From: Cyathus striatus
Lineage: Eukaryota > Basidiomycota > Agaricomycetes > Agaricales > Nidulariaceae
Direction: 5' to 3'
DNA: 64,000 nucleotides
Assembly: GCA_025738555.1 (NCBI GenBank)
Contig: JAOVFP010000004.1
Location: 5,952,001 to 6,016,000 of the forward strand
The translations under genes were made by a program, and so were the position numbers. Below, piece by piece: positions 12,079-22,239 of the stretch. How positions within the stretch are numbered: the stretch's first letter is position 1; each line of letters opens with the position of its first letter. The notes beneath the pieces were generated by a model. It worked only from the letters and a program-made list of their open reading frames with translations, did no database searches and was not told the origin of the DNA.

Positions 12079-13364
12079 GTCTCGACTAGGCCTGCGCATG
12101 GGTCGACCCACCACCATCCGTTATCCGAATTACGGCTATCCGCTGGATATGGATACGGATCGACGATTATTACGGATTTCGGCACCCATCCGTGCCAATC
12201 CATGCTACTGTCGGCTATCAGGAAGCTGGCCACACCCAGAATCGGGTCACGGCTCATTCTCCAGCTTTCACATCGACTACTTGTACAATTTATCAATACA
12301 GTTGGGTACATTGCTATAGTATTTACATAATTTATAAGTATTTAGACTGTTGCTCTCCTGTATATATAGAAATTCAAGAGTTAGTTGACTGCTATAACTA
12401 AAATAGGCTAAATCTAAGATGCAGAATCTCACACTTTAGAAAGAAGATAACACTGCAACATTATGCAGTACATCCAAAGCATACAATCAGGCTATATATA
12501 TATTTTAAGGCCCTCCAAATTCATTGGAATCAGTTTGGAAATCCCATTCTCACTCGTTTCTATTCTATCTTTGATCTACATGAAAGAGTGCTTGTAAGAT
12601 ACAGTTTTAAGGAATATATTGAACTGTCTGTATTCTTCCTACATAATAAATCTATGCTACAAAATTTATAACATAGAATATGCACAATAAATACATTACT
12701 ATCCATGCTTTACCTTAATTTTAGCAATTTTCCTTTGCTTGGAACTCCAGATATCTCTTGAACCTCTACTTCTCATTGTATTATCTAATACATCAAATAT
12801 TGGATGCTACAGACAAAATAGAGCACTGTATAAAATCATTATAGGTAGAAGAAATATATATTAATATTTTAAAAGCATTAGTTGAGTATAATATGCGAGC
12901 TATTGCTTCAAATATCCAAATCATTGCTTATCTTGGAAGAAAGATGATATTTCGGCTGTAAAATCCGTTCGGCTGCTAAACAAGCCGTGGTAATTATTAA
13001 TAAGGGGTGGCCAGTTTCCCGGTTTTCCCACTTCCCAAGGTCTCACGACAAAAATACTCATAACATCTCTCAGAGTGCCTCAAAAAATACGGTTTAAGTC
13101 TTGTATAATTCTATACGAGATATAATATCTAGCACATGTATTTAATTCTAAGCACACAGTCTTTGAAAAGAACAAATTCGAATTTTCCGCTAATGTGGCC
13201 AGGCTCCTGAGCTAATACAGTAAATTTAGATGGGTGCCCCGGATGAGCTAAAAATATCCAAATACCCATGGGAAATCATCCAGATCCATCCGAACTTGGC
13301 TAAATTCGGATAATATCCGTGGGTATTCGGATACTGGCCATCCATGCGCAGCCTTAGTCTCGAC
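12079..13364. mobile_element. Non-autonomous hAT-like transposon with 8-bp target duplication
   Basis: The element spans 12087-13356 (1270 bp). The 8-bp direct repeat GTCTCGAC lies immediately outside both ends (12079-12086, 13357-13364). Terminal inverted repeats are TAGGCCTGCGCATGG on the left and TAAGGCTGCGCATGG (reverse complement of the right end), 13 of 15 matching. Both ends carry many subterminal copies of ATCCG/CGGAT within about 110 bp, typical of hAT transposase binding sites. There is no transposase ORF, and the interior is A/T-rich. An 8-bp duplication plus short inverted repeats and clustered subterminal motifs is the hAT pattern. Confidence 0.85.
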
Positions 13365-15090
13365 TCTCGACGTAGCTTCGAAAAAGTTCTTCAAAGTTCG
13401 CATTTTTTCTTTTTTATGCACGTATTGTATTATTTTATCTGTAACGAGTCTCGAGAAGTAGGGATGTAAAGTCTTCTACAACACCGTGGAATCGTAGAAT
13501 CGTTAGCATGTATGTATGTATGTATGTCACAAATGTGATCACTGAAAATGGAGGGCTCAGGGAGGGGTATACACTAGTGCATTGTTGTTTTACATCGTTC
13601 CGTGTTTATTTCTGTACTTAGTCTTACAGTGCTCCCCAGATCACTGGCACCAGCAGCTTGAGCTTTGATCGATTGATCAGCAATTGGCTAGGTGAAGTCG
13701 AGTCTCAGTAGTGCACGGTAGGACTCGATCGAGCATTGGTCGAGTACCAAGTCCAGACTCGAGAGTCCAGACGACATTATTTGAAGCTCCGCTCTAATGA
13801 ATTCTCGGATCCAACTGTTGAGCGCTGAATGTCCTTCGTCGCCTTTCTTCCTCCCCTCGCCCCGCTTCACCCATGGATGTCCTTCAAAGTATTGCATCAA
13901 CGGCTTTCCCCTTCGTTCATTTTCAACGTTCAAGCTCTTATCATGTCTGGCTCTTGTCTGGCTGCTTCTGTGCTCGTCTCTGTCGCAACAAGCTGCCGCT
14001 TCATTTGACTGTTCCCTAACTCTGCAGTGGTATCTGATGGGCTTCTTTCTTGTTCGTCTTGGCTGTCTCAGTGTGAATTCTGTATGTTGTCTGTTACATC
14101 CCTCTCAGTGTATGCCTCCGATGTCATGCTGTGTTGTTGTCATTCAGGTCACTCCTTTCTATAGATCACACCTTCTCGTTAATATCCTTATCCAGATGTT
14201 GGCTTTCAATATGGGTGCTTCTTGTAGTAAGGATTGGAAGACTGAGCCTATGAGATATGGAAGAAATGGTATGTGTTTAACATTTATTTTAAGAGGTGCA
14301 CCAGACTTCAGAGTTGTACATTTAGGACAGGTGATTTAAACAACATTTGGACTAGTTTTGAGTATGTTTCAAGGTTATGTGAGAGTGGTGGTCGTGTGGG
14401 AAGTGAAGTGAAGTTAATATTTCACTGTTTGTAACCTACATAGTGTTTTTTAGATGTAGCACCCCACAATAATATGTTTTATTCCTCTGTATTTTGTACG
14501 AGAGAGAGCTATATGTATATGATCTAAGCAGAGAACATTGAAAAGTGCTGACGTCTTTCACAGTATTTGGAAAGACAGAAATACCCTAAAAGACATACCT
14601 GCTGCTTTAAAAGAAAATCGACATAGCATTGCAAAGACGTCAATGTCTTTGTACTTTAGCGTCTATATGAGTATTTTACGTCTTTTTTGTATTTCGAAAG
14701 ACATTTAAAGACGCCTTAAAGTTCCACAGGTTTTCCTGATGATGCAGCGCATGTCCCCTTATATATACTATTGTTGACCATCATTGTAACTCGTCGAAAT
14801 ATATCGTCCCAATCGTCACCTCCGCTTCGAAGTATTGGAATCCACCAACATCTACAATGCAGAACATCACTAAGCCGTGCTTGTGGTTCTCTTCGTAGGC
14901 TCCCCTTGTGGGCTCAAACTGTATTGGAGCTGCCATTGACGGGGAGGATTACGGGCTATTTTGGGTGTGTAGAGGAACTCTAATAATTTGTCGCTCCTTC
15001 ATTGGCTAGATTGATATACTTGTTTGTTTCATTTGGCATTGATTACTGGGAAGGCAAGTGGAAAAGTAGGACTTTGCCTCTTAATAAATT
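13365..15090. other. Non-coding right part of the 5.6 kb unit
   Basis: Contains an ATGT tandem run (about 13507-13530) and a cluster of AAAGAC/GTCTTT hexamers at 14550-14720 that mirrors one at 11733-11840. The open frame at 13797-14339 has no recognisable domain and I do not call it. Confidence 0.45.
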
Positions 15091-15181
15091 GCACTGAAAA
15101 AAGGTTGCGCTGAAAAAGTTGCGCCGAATAACCCCCCGAAAAAGTTGCGCAGCACAGTAAATGTGCACTTTGACCGTCATA

Positions 15182-16285
15182 ATAACGGCTTAGCAGCCAC
15201 TAATCCTTGAGTAGGTCATCAAAGACCAAAGTGCTGAAAGTGAAACCGTGGACAAAGACAATAGATGGGTTGCTTGGTTTGCCTACTGCGCCGGAAATAC
15301 TATTATCCGTTCCGTCAGTCGATTTAATTAAGACGCCACCCGCAGCTATAGAAATTGTAGCAACGAGAAAGAGTAAGAAAAGAAACAACATGGTTTGTGA
15401 ATAGAAGGTGATTCATACACTGCGCCTTATATATTAGTGCTATATAACACATTCAATGTATATTATGTTTTGCACGTCTCCGGTGGAAATTTATTCATCG
15501 ATTTCATGGAATTTTCGGCACAGCTGACTTTGTGGATGCAGTCCAGCGAAAAATATCCAGTACCATTAGCGCTGGAAAGCAGTAATCTCGATGGGTTTCC
15601 CCGCACCTACATTCCAATACAATCCCTGATAAGATGTACGCAGTGCAGCGTACTCGAGTTCATTGCCATCAGCCATGTCAACAAACTAAAATACATCACT
15701 CCATTTCAGTGGCTGGAAAGTCAAGCCATAATCACGATGATATGCCGCTAAAAAGGTACCATTGTATATGTATGAAGTCTACTGTGCGAGGTAGGTCATA
15801 TTCCGAAACCTTACAAGGTATAATATTTTCTTTTATCAATGAAATACTATGCCTGCGCGCTCTTAAATACACGATTCTAAATGTAAGAATTGTAGACCAG
15901 GATCAATCCAACGGAATGTGATAAAACACAACGCTAGTTCAGAGATGTTCCATGTGGTCCATCACATATCCCCACTCCATTAGGTACTGTTATATTTTCT
16001 TCAAAACTTTATCCGCAAACGGAATGAGAACTTGAATGAATTTATCCTTGTTATCAATGAATAACGCATGTGATCTTGTCGGCGGCGCCACTGAGAGCAA
16101 GATAAGGAAATCCCTGCGCGCCTGCTTCAAACAGTTTGGTTGTATCCTGAGTGCATAGGCCGAGGGAAATGGAAACTGCTGGAAGCTGTTGAACAGCTGA
16201 CCATAGCCAGGCCCATATCATTTGGATTGGTATATTTGAGGCGTTGTTGAAACATGTATCAAGGAAAGTACTTCTCGTGTTGATG
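15182..16285 (-). pseudogene. Inverted duplicate: 3' end of copy A, A-B spacer and 5' end of copy B
   Basis: The reverse complement is collinear with about 4513-5706. It holds a first-exon fragment of a B-like hydrolase (15200-15391, minus strand, with signal peptide and VFVHGFTFSTLVFDDLLKD), then the spacer with TATA box, then the last exon of an A-like copy (about 15997-16285). It lacks the 7-8 nt deletion of copy A. It has its own deletion of about 80 bp that removes the GGSHALF histidine block: TGTGAT joins directly to CTTGTCGGCGG near 16073. Each copy therefore keeps what the other lost. It ends abruptly at about 16286, where the C-like upstream block of copy E begins. Confidence 0.8.
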
Positions 16286-16459
16286 TGGTGGTAAGTATCG
16301 ATGCGATAGTGACGAAGGTTATATTATGCACGGCTCGGATTCGAAAGTATTTAAGACTGAGTAGAAGTCTGACCCGAATCGTCTCAAACAGTCAGTCATC
16401 TCTTTAACACCTTCACATTCCACACATTAGCACCCTCTTTTCGTTCAAAACATATCACA

Positions 16460-17529
16460 ATGCTCTACATGCTGTGGCTGATTTTAACCCTAGCCATGGC
16501 TACAAATGGCATTTTAATTATGTCCAGTGACGGAACCGAAATTTTTGCCAGCGCAGTAGGAAACCCGAGGAACCCTCCCATCGTTTTCGTCCATGGTTAC
16601 ACTCTCAGTGCTGCAGTCTTTGATGACCTGTTCAAGGAACAACAGCTGAGTAGCCGTTATTATCTCGTAAGCTATTATCACTCTCAATTGGATCCAGTTA
16701 TTCAATCATGCCGTTTAGCTATCATATGATTTGAGGGGGCACGGAAGAAGCGGCAAACCAAATACGACAGAAGCCTACGCATCGAATTTGTTTGCAGATG
16801 ATTTTGCAGCTGTGATCAAGTATTTCAAAGTAAAATCTCCTCTTTATGCCGGATGGTACGTCAATCAAAATTACTCGATTTTCAGAGTTTACTCTCTGAC
16901 TAACATCGTGCAGGAGTTATGGTGGTAAGCAAAACATTTCAATGCACTCGATAGTTTCGAGTTGAGTATACTGCTAACACCACTTTACAATAGGAACGGT
17001 CCCAGCTGATATATTTGCAAATCTTCCACCTCAAACAATCTCAGGTATCTTCGCAGTAGCTGCGATCCTGACCGCTAAGTCATCCCTTACTGGAACTACT
17101 CCATTCACTCTTAGCATCGCCCCATCTTTCGGTGTTTCTGATGACGTAGCAGTTGATGTCAACACAAGGACCACGTTCATTGATGCATGCTTCAACAACG
17201 CCTCGAATATACCCATCCAAAACAGATGGTCGATGCTCGGTTCCTCCGTTTCGCAACTTCCGCCTATCTCAGCTATCCTCCTTCAGCGTGCCCAGGACCC
17301 AACGAAGCTGTATGAAGCAGGCGCGCAAGGATTCCCATACCTTTCTATTAGTGGTACCAACGATAAGATTGTTTTAAACGACAACGTAACGCAATCGTTA
17401 CAGCCGCACTTTACCAATCTTGAAGTTATCAAAGTTAACGGTGGCTCTCATACCTTATTTATCGATAACACAGATAAATTTATTCAGGCCCTCATCCCGT
17501 TCGCGAATAAAGTTTTGAAGCGAAACTAG
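16460..17529 (+). CDS. Secreted alpha/beta-hydrolase, copy E
   Basis: Exons 16460-16666, 16719-16855, 16914-16924 (11 nt), 16994-17529, for 296 aa. It has the same signal peptide, GWSYGGT elbow, SGTNDKIVLND and GGSHTLFIDN as copy C; the His-adjacent Ala is Thr here. First exons of C and E are identical at the protein level through VSYY and the rest differs at a handful of sites. The duplicated block starts at about 16291 (8273 in C) and ends at about 17600 (9571 in C), where the 5.6 kb unit interrupts the C flank. Intact frame and catalytic triad suggest an active enzyme. Confidence 0.9.
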
Positions 17530-17600
17530 AATGGCATGTAATATTTCTGATATTTTTGACGGTATAGATAGAATGCTATGGACTACATGTCTTGGTTTTG

Positions 17601-19239
17601 GCCATGCTTAGAAGATCGTGTCAGATGATTTGCGTTTGAAGTTATTAGTTTTTCCACACTTCCAGCGTTGTGTTACAAAATAAGTTACTGCTTAAGTGTA
17701 TCTGAATCATTAGAGAAATACGGGGTATGGCTGGGAAGCTTCGAGTCAGCCGTACAGAAAGCTTGCAGCTATCGAAATTGTTATAATTTAATAGCAGTTT
17801 AAGTACACTCATGTCATTACTGCCGAGTGGTATCCACAGTATTCAAACAGCGCGTGAGATGTCGGAGTTTAGTTATGTCTTCAACTGAGTCTGAAGCAAT
17901 TTCATTCCCTCCACACAACTTCTCTCCATTCTTGCCATTCAACTCAACCCTCTTCTGTTCTATCTGGTCTTCTCCAAACGCCAACCACACGCCTCTTTAA
18001 GTTATAATAATATGGATCTATTAGGACGACTGGGATCTGCCATTTTAACTGGTACGGCTTTGCCAATGCAGAAACCTTTTATATTTGGTGTCTCTACTAT
18101 GCATCACTTATACGCAGGGGTGGCTAGAGAAGAGAAGAACAATCATATTTGACATTCAACGAAATACTCCCAGCTCCCTTGGATACCGAAACTGCAGTTT
18201 TTGTGATCTATAAATTTAGAAACGCGCGCAGGTACTCTTTCGCTAATACTGCCCTGTTTTTTGCGTTTATTACTTACCCTATTTTTCCACTGGAGGGACA
18301 CTTTCTTTCATTCGATATTCAAATTCAACGTCTACAGGACCCGTGTACTTCCAACCTCTTCATAGGCTCTTATACTATGAAGTTAAATACTGTTTATATG
18401 ACAATATCTTTAATCTGAGTGGCTACTATATGTATGCGCACATTTTTATTACCTGAAATTGGACTCTCTTAGAGCGATCGATAAAAGTAATTGCGCAAAC
18501 GTCATGGATTCGAATGAATAGTATGCTAAGTAGTCTGGAGTTAATTCATTGATCGACTCCAAGAGTCTAGAAGAGCAAGTAATAAGCGGCACCCATGGTT
18601 TAGTTATGATGAATTATTCAGTTAGGTAACATGTATGTGTAGCATATATAAATAACATTAAACGTTGAACACCAGTAAGCAGTGAGGCCTTGAGGAGTCA
18701 AGACCAAGCGAGTATTGGAAAAGGAAGTGGCACGTGTTGTGAGAATGTGGGAAAAACGCTCGGACCATCCGGCAAATATCGCGGCTGAAAGAATCTTGTT
18801 TTAAGTCGCTGCCTCATGACTCTCACTGTCTACAGCTTTGCTGTTCTCAAGCTGTTCATCTATCATAATGCATAATCTTTCACGTTAGTGTTGTGCATTC
18901 GATTGATACGGCGGCCTTTTTCCAGCCTTTTCCAGCCTTAAACCCCGTTCAAGACTTGAAGACAACTTGAAGAGGTTGGTCATTATACGTGCGCAGCTGC
19001 TGGTGACACGTTGACTTGCGTTGACGAATGGTATCAAGACACTCTGTGGTGTATTCAATTATATTAATTGATTCGTGTTAACTTCACGATATTAACTTTA
19101 CGAAAACTTTACGAAGTCAGTGAGTTGGAAGTTAACAAGGCTCTAATGGAACATCTGGACTAAGAGCCTAATAATGAAGAAGGTATGGTCCTCGCTTGGT
19201 GTTGTTGTTTTCTGCCTACACTAAAATTTATACCTTACG
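17601..19239. other. Intergenic stretch without a recognised gene
   Basis: A pyrimidine-rich tract at 17910-17995 precedes an ATG at 18012 with a short open frame (about 45 codons). It resembles a promoter and leader, but no continuing exon with a recognisable motif was found. The rest is A/T-rich with no identifiable content. Confidence 0.35.
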
Positions 19240-20583
19240 AAAGTGATTGTTTGGAAAATAAAGAAATCTGACCAGCCCTCAAGTGAAGATATCTACGAAT
19301 TCTATGATGAAGGTCGGTGTAGATGCTGTTTACAGCTGCTTTCATTTTGGTGATAGCTATTATCGTGGACAGGCGGTGGACACCTTTTCAGAAGACCGGA
19401 CGTCCAGCAATCGTTACTTCAAGGCCTGCCTCCTTCCGTTTATATTCATCTCTCTCATCGTCTTATGTCGTACGATGAATCAACAGAAAAAGTTACTCTT
19501 ACGTTCGGAAGCAGCTCTACGTGGACCTGCGATCTTCTCGTTGGAGTAGATGGAATCAATTCCAACGTTCGAGACTTATTTATCAATAAACGCTTACCAC
19601 AACAAATTGACTCGATTCACCCCACATGGGGAGGAGCTATTGCGTATCGCAGTCTTATCAATCCTGAACAAATTCGAAAAGTATATCCTAATCACGACGC
19701 TCTGTCGAAGCCTATGCTGGTAAGCCGAATGACCCTGTATTCATTGAAAGTCATATTTAGCACTACATTTGTTAGTATACAGGACGTGACAAGGTATGTA
19801 TATACTCAATACTTCACTAGCTCAGTGTCACTGAGGATACGGGCGTAGTATATCATAACGTATCCGATAGCGCATGGCAGATTCATAAATCTAGTGCCAC
19901 TAGCGATCGATTACAGCAAACATGGTACTCTATTTGAAGGTCAAACGATTCTTTGAAGGGTGGTCAGAGGAAGTTGAGGTATTGCTGAACGTGCGTGTTC
20001 CTTTCAAACTTATTCGTCTATCTTTCTAATCATTGTCCAGTCAATCGATACATGCACTCAGTGGGTAATATCAATATGTGAATCTTGAGAGCTACGCAAT
20101 GGGAAGAGTCGCACTTCTCGGCGATGCGGTATTGATTTCGGCTTAAACCTGTTATCTTAGCATGCTAAACATACTTTCCCTTTAGGTGCATGCAATGATG
20201 CCGAGTCCTGGGTCAGGAGCCGGACAAGCCATTGAGGTTTGCACTTCGCTATTTATCTACTATTATCGTGACTCAAAATGTGACCAGGATGCGTATACAC
20301 ACTCTCATCTCGTTTTAAAGGCTATCCGACATAGGATTGCATTGAACGAGTAACGGAGACATATACAAAGGCTCGCCAGCCGTTAGGGAACCTTGTAGCC
20401 CAGAAGTCTTATGACATGTCTCAGTTGACATCGTTTCGCGCCCCTGGCTATGAATATATCAGAAATGCAGGATTGGAGACACAACTACTAGAAAAGTTCC
20501 CCGAGGACTTCTTGGAGAAGTTTGAGTGGTGGAATACACGACCTGTCGAGAAGGAGCTTGAGAATGCATTGGAAATGCTATGA
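19240..20583 (+). pseudogene. FAD-dependent monooxygenase pseudogene, N-terminally truncated
   Basis: Aligned exon by exon to the complete minus-strand gene at 27919-31101. Recognisable blocks: exon 3-like KKSDQPSSEDIYEFYDEG (to about 19313); exon 4 from about 19380 to 19719 with SHRLMSYDESTEKVTLTF, LLVGVDGINSNVRDLF and IRKVYPNHDALSKPML; an 18-nt microexon 19776-19793 (YTGRDK); then YIITYPIAHGRFIN from 19849. Next come the GRVALLGDA and HAMMPSPGSGAGQAIE flavin-binding blocks (20100-20236) and a C-terminus ending at 20583. Damage: the first two exons with the GxGxxG Rossmann motif are missing, and frames shift near 19940, near 20085 and near 20350. No working flavoprotein can come from it. Confidence 0.85.
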
Positions 20584-20978
20584 TTTAAGACCTATCCTTA
20601 AGGATGGATTTTCAGGGCAGCAGATTATCCAATCGTCAAGTACCAGTTATATACCAATAAAAATATCTACCCCCCTGAGTCAGCGTGTGGGAGCGGCCGG
20701 GCTGCTTTAAATGTTCACGCAGCATTCTCTCTTTCATCAAGTTCATTTTACGGCAGTCCAAGGGAGATGTAGGTAAACTGATCCTTATTGTTAGAACATC
20801 TTTGTATCGGTGTTGCCACCGTAGTGGCACGTTGAACCCACCTGATCAGAGATGTCAAAGATATCCCATAATTGACGCCACCATCTTCTACTTGAAACGG
20901 ATACCATTCGCGCCTTTAAATATGGCACCAGCTTACCAGATTGACAACTTCCTTGGTTCTGCACATCCCTATATCATC
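20584..20978. other. Upstream region of hydrolase copy F
   Basis: No gene seen. The frame of copy F is open upstream to 20685, but the TATA box at 20915-20922 argues that this part is promoter and leader, not protein. Confidence 0.45.
20915..20922 (+). promoter_or_regulatory. TATA box of hydrolase copy F
   Basis: TTTAAATA 57 bp before the ATG at 20979. An alternative in-frame ATG at 20924 overlaps the expected pre-initiation zone, so the box supports 20979 as the start. Confidence 0.45.
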
Positions 20979-22023
20979 ATGATACTCCTCTTCCTCTTAT
21001 TTCTTTGCATCAACACAATACTAACTGTAACTGGCGTTTTAATCAAGTCAAGTGACGGAACAGAAATTTTCGCCAGTGCAGTCGGCAGCCCAAAGAATCC
21101 ACCCATCGTATTCATTCACGGATACTCGTTCAGCTCATTAGTCTTCGACGATCTCTTTGAAGATGAACGACTTCTGAGCCGCTTTTATATGGTATGTACT
21201 CCAGTGATACTTTGGACGCACTTGCCACAGTTATTCTTTACAGGTATCATATGATCTACGAGGGCATGGAAGGAGTGGGAAACCAAATACAACTGAAGCA
21301 TATGTCTCCAATTTATTTGCCGATGACTTTTCAGCTGTTATAAAACACTTTAACGTGAAATCCCCTCTATATGCTGGTTGGTACGTCTTTGGCACAGCTA
21401 ACTGTTAATCCCTTTACTAAGAAACTCGTAGGAGCTATGGTGGTAAGCTTGATCCATCGGATGCACAGGAGTTCCTGAATAATATTCCACTAGGAACGGT
21501 CATGACTGATATATTTTCATTCCTCCCACCCCAAACAATTTCTGGTATCTTTGCAATTGCTGCAATACCGTCCATCGAACTGCTGGTTAGCACACCATTT
21601 GCTCTTACGATCAACCCATTATTTGGCGTTGCTAACGACGTTGCTGTGGATGTCGACACCAAAAACACTTTCGTTGAGGCTTGTTTCAACAATGCCTCAA
21701 ATATACCAATCCGCACAAGATGGACCTGGCTAGGATCATCCGTCTTACAGCTTCCTCCCTTCTCCGTTTTCGTTGGTCAACGTACGCAGGACCCTACTAA
21801 ACTATTTGAAGCAGGCACAAGAGGGTTTCCTTTCCTTGCTATTAGTGGCACTGCTGACAAGATTATATTAAACGACAACATCACAGAAGAAATTCAACCT
21901 CACTTCACGAACTTGGAAGTCTACAGGATCGAGGGAGGGTCGCATGCTTTATTTATTGATAATAAGGATGAGCTCATTCAAGTCCTCATCCCGTTTGCGA
22001 ACAAGGTCTTGAAGCAAACATAG
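20979..22023 (+). CDS. Secreted alpha/beta-hydrolase, copy F
   Basis: Exons 20979-21191, 21244-21380, 21432-21442 (11 nt), 21494-22023, for 296 aa. The start was chosen because the Met is followed directly by the signal peptide (MILLFLLFLCINTILTVTG) and has a TATA box 57 bp upstream. Motifs in order: VFIHGYSFSS (oxyanion strand), DLRGHGRSGKP, elbow GWSYGGT with Ser118, cap region with FGVANDVAVDVDTKNT and CFNNASNIPIR, Asp242 in SGTADKIIL, His271 in GGSHALF. The catalytic triad is complete. It is closest to copy B in wording but diverged, so it is an older member of the cluster. The family is alpha/beta-hydrolase; the precise reaction is not known. Confidence 0.9.
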
Positions 22024-22069
22024 AATGGGATGCAGTATACGATGAGAAGATGTTGGGAAGCGTTAAATT

Positions 22070-22233
22070 AAAGGGGTTTCATATTTCCAAAGTTCAAAGC
22101 CATGTGGCTAGATCTTTAACGTAAATACCATCAATTTGCGTACATTGTTATTCGAAATTTCAGACGTAAATCTTACCTCAATCGCTTGGTCAGCTCCAGA
22201 TCCCAAGTTTGGTGCCATTGCATGCGCCTGTGA
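22070..22233 (-). pseudogene. Relic of a third FAD monooxygenase copy (exon 7 and 3' flank)
   Basis: 22185-22230 on the minus strand is a copy of exon 7 of the complete monooxygenase (HAMAPNLGSGADQAIE-like, followed by the splice donor). About 22072-22150 matches the complete gene's 3' flank at about 27818-27897. The two pieces are joined at about 22150, so the terminal coding exon and most of its intron have been deleted. Too short to encode anything. Confidence 0.75.
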
Positions 22234-22239
22234 AATTAA

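Larger units (their letters stand above)
9574..15179. mobile_element. 5.6 kb unit with long terminal inverted repeats and TA at both ends
   Basis: The left end starts TGACGGTCAAAGTGCACATT at 9574. The right end is its reverse complement ending at 15179. Similarity continues inward about 100 bp through repeated blocks of GCGCAACTTTTT. TA dinucleotides flank both ends (9572-9573, 15180-15181), as for Tc1/mariner-like insertion. The left end is the exact point where the 3' flank of copy C stops matching that of copy E. No transposase was found inside, so it is a non-autonomous or composite element. It contains an hAT-like element (12087-13356) and a purine-rich repeat field. The superfamily is inferred only from the TA. 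Confidence 0.6.

Noticed and set aside
13797..14339. 180-codon open frame
   Set aside because: No recognisable domain and it lies within the mobile unit; no paralogue in the window supports it.
20685..20978. 98-codon N-terminal extension of hydrolase copy F
   Set aside because: The TATA box at 20915 and the signal peptide right after Met at 20979 indicate that the extension is not translated.
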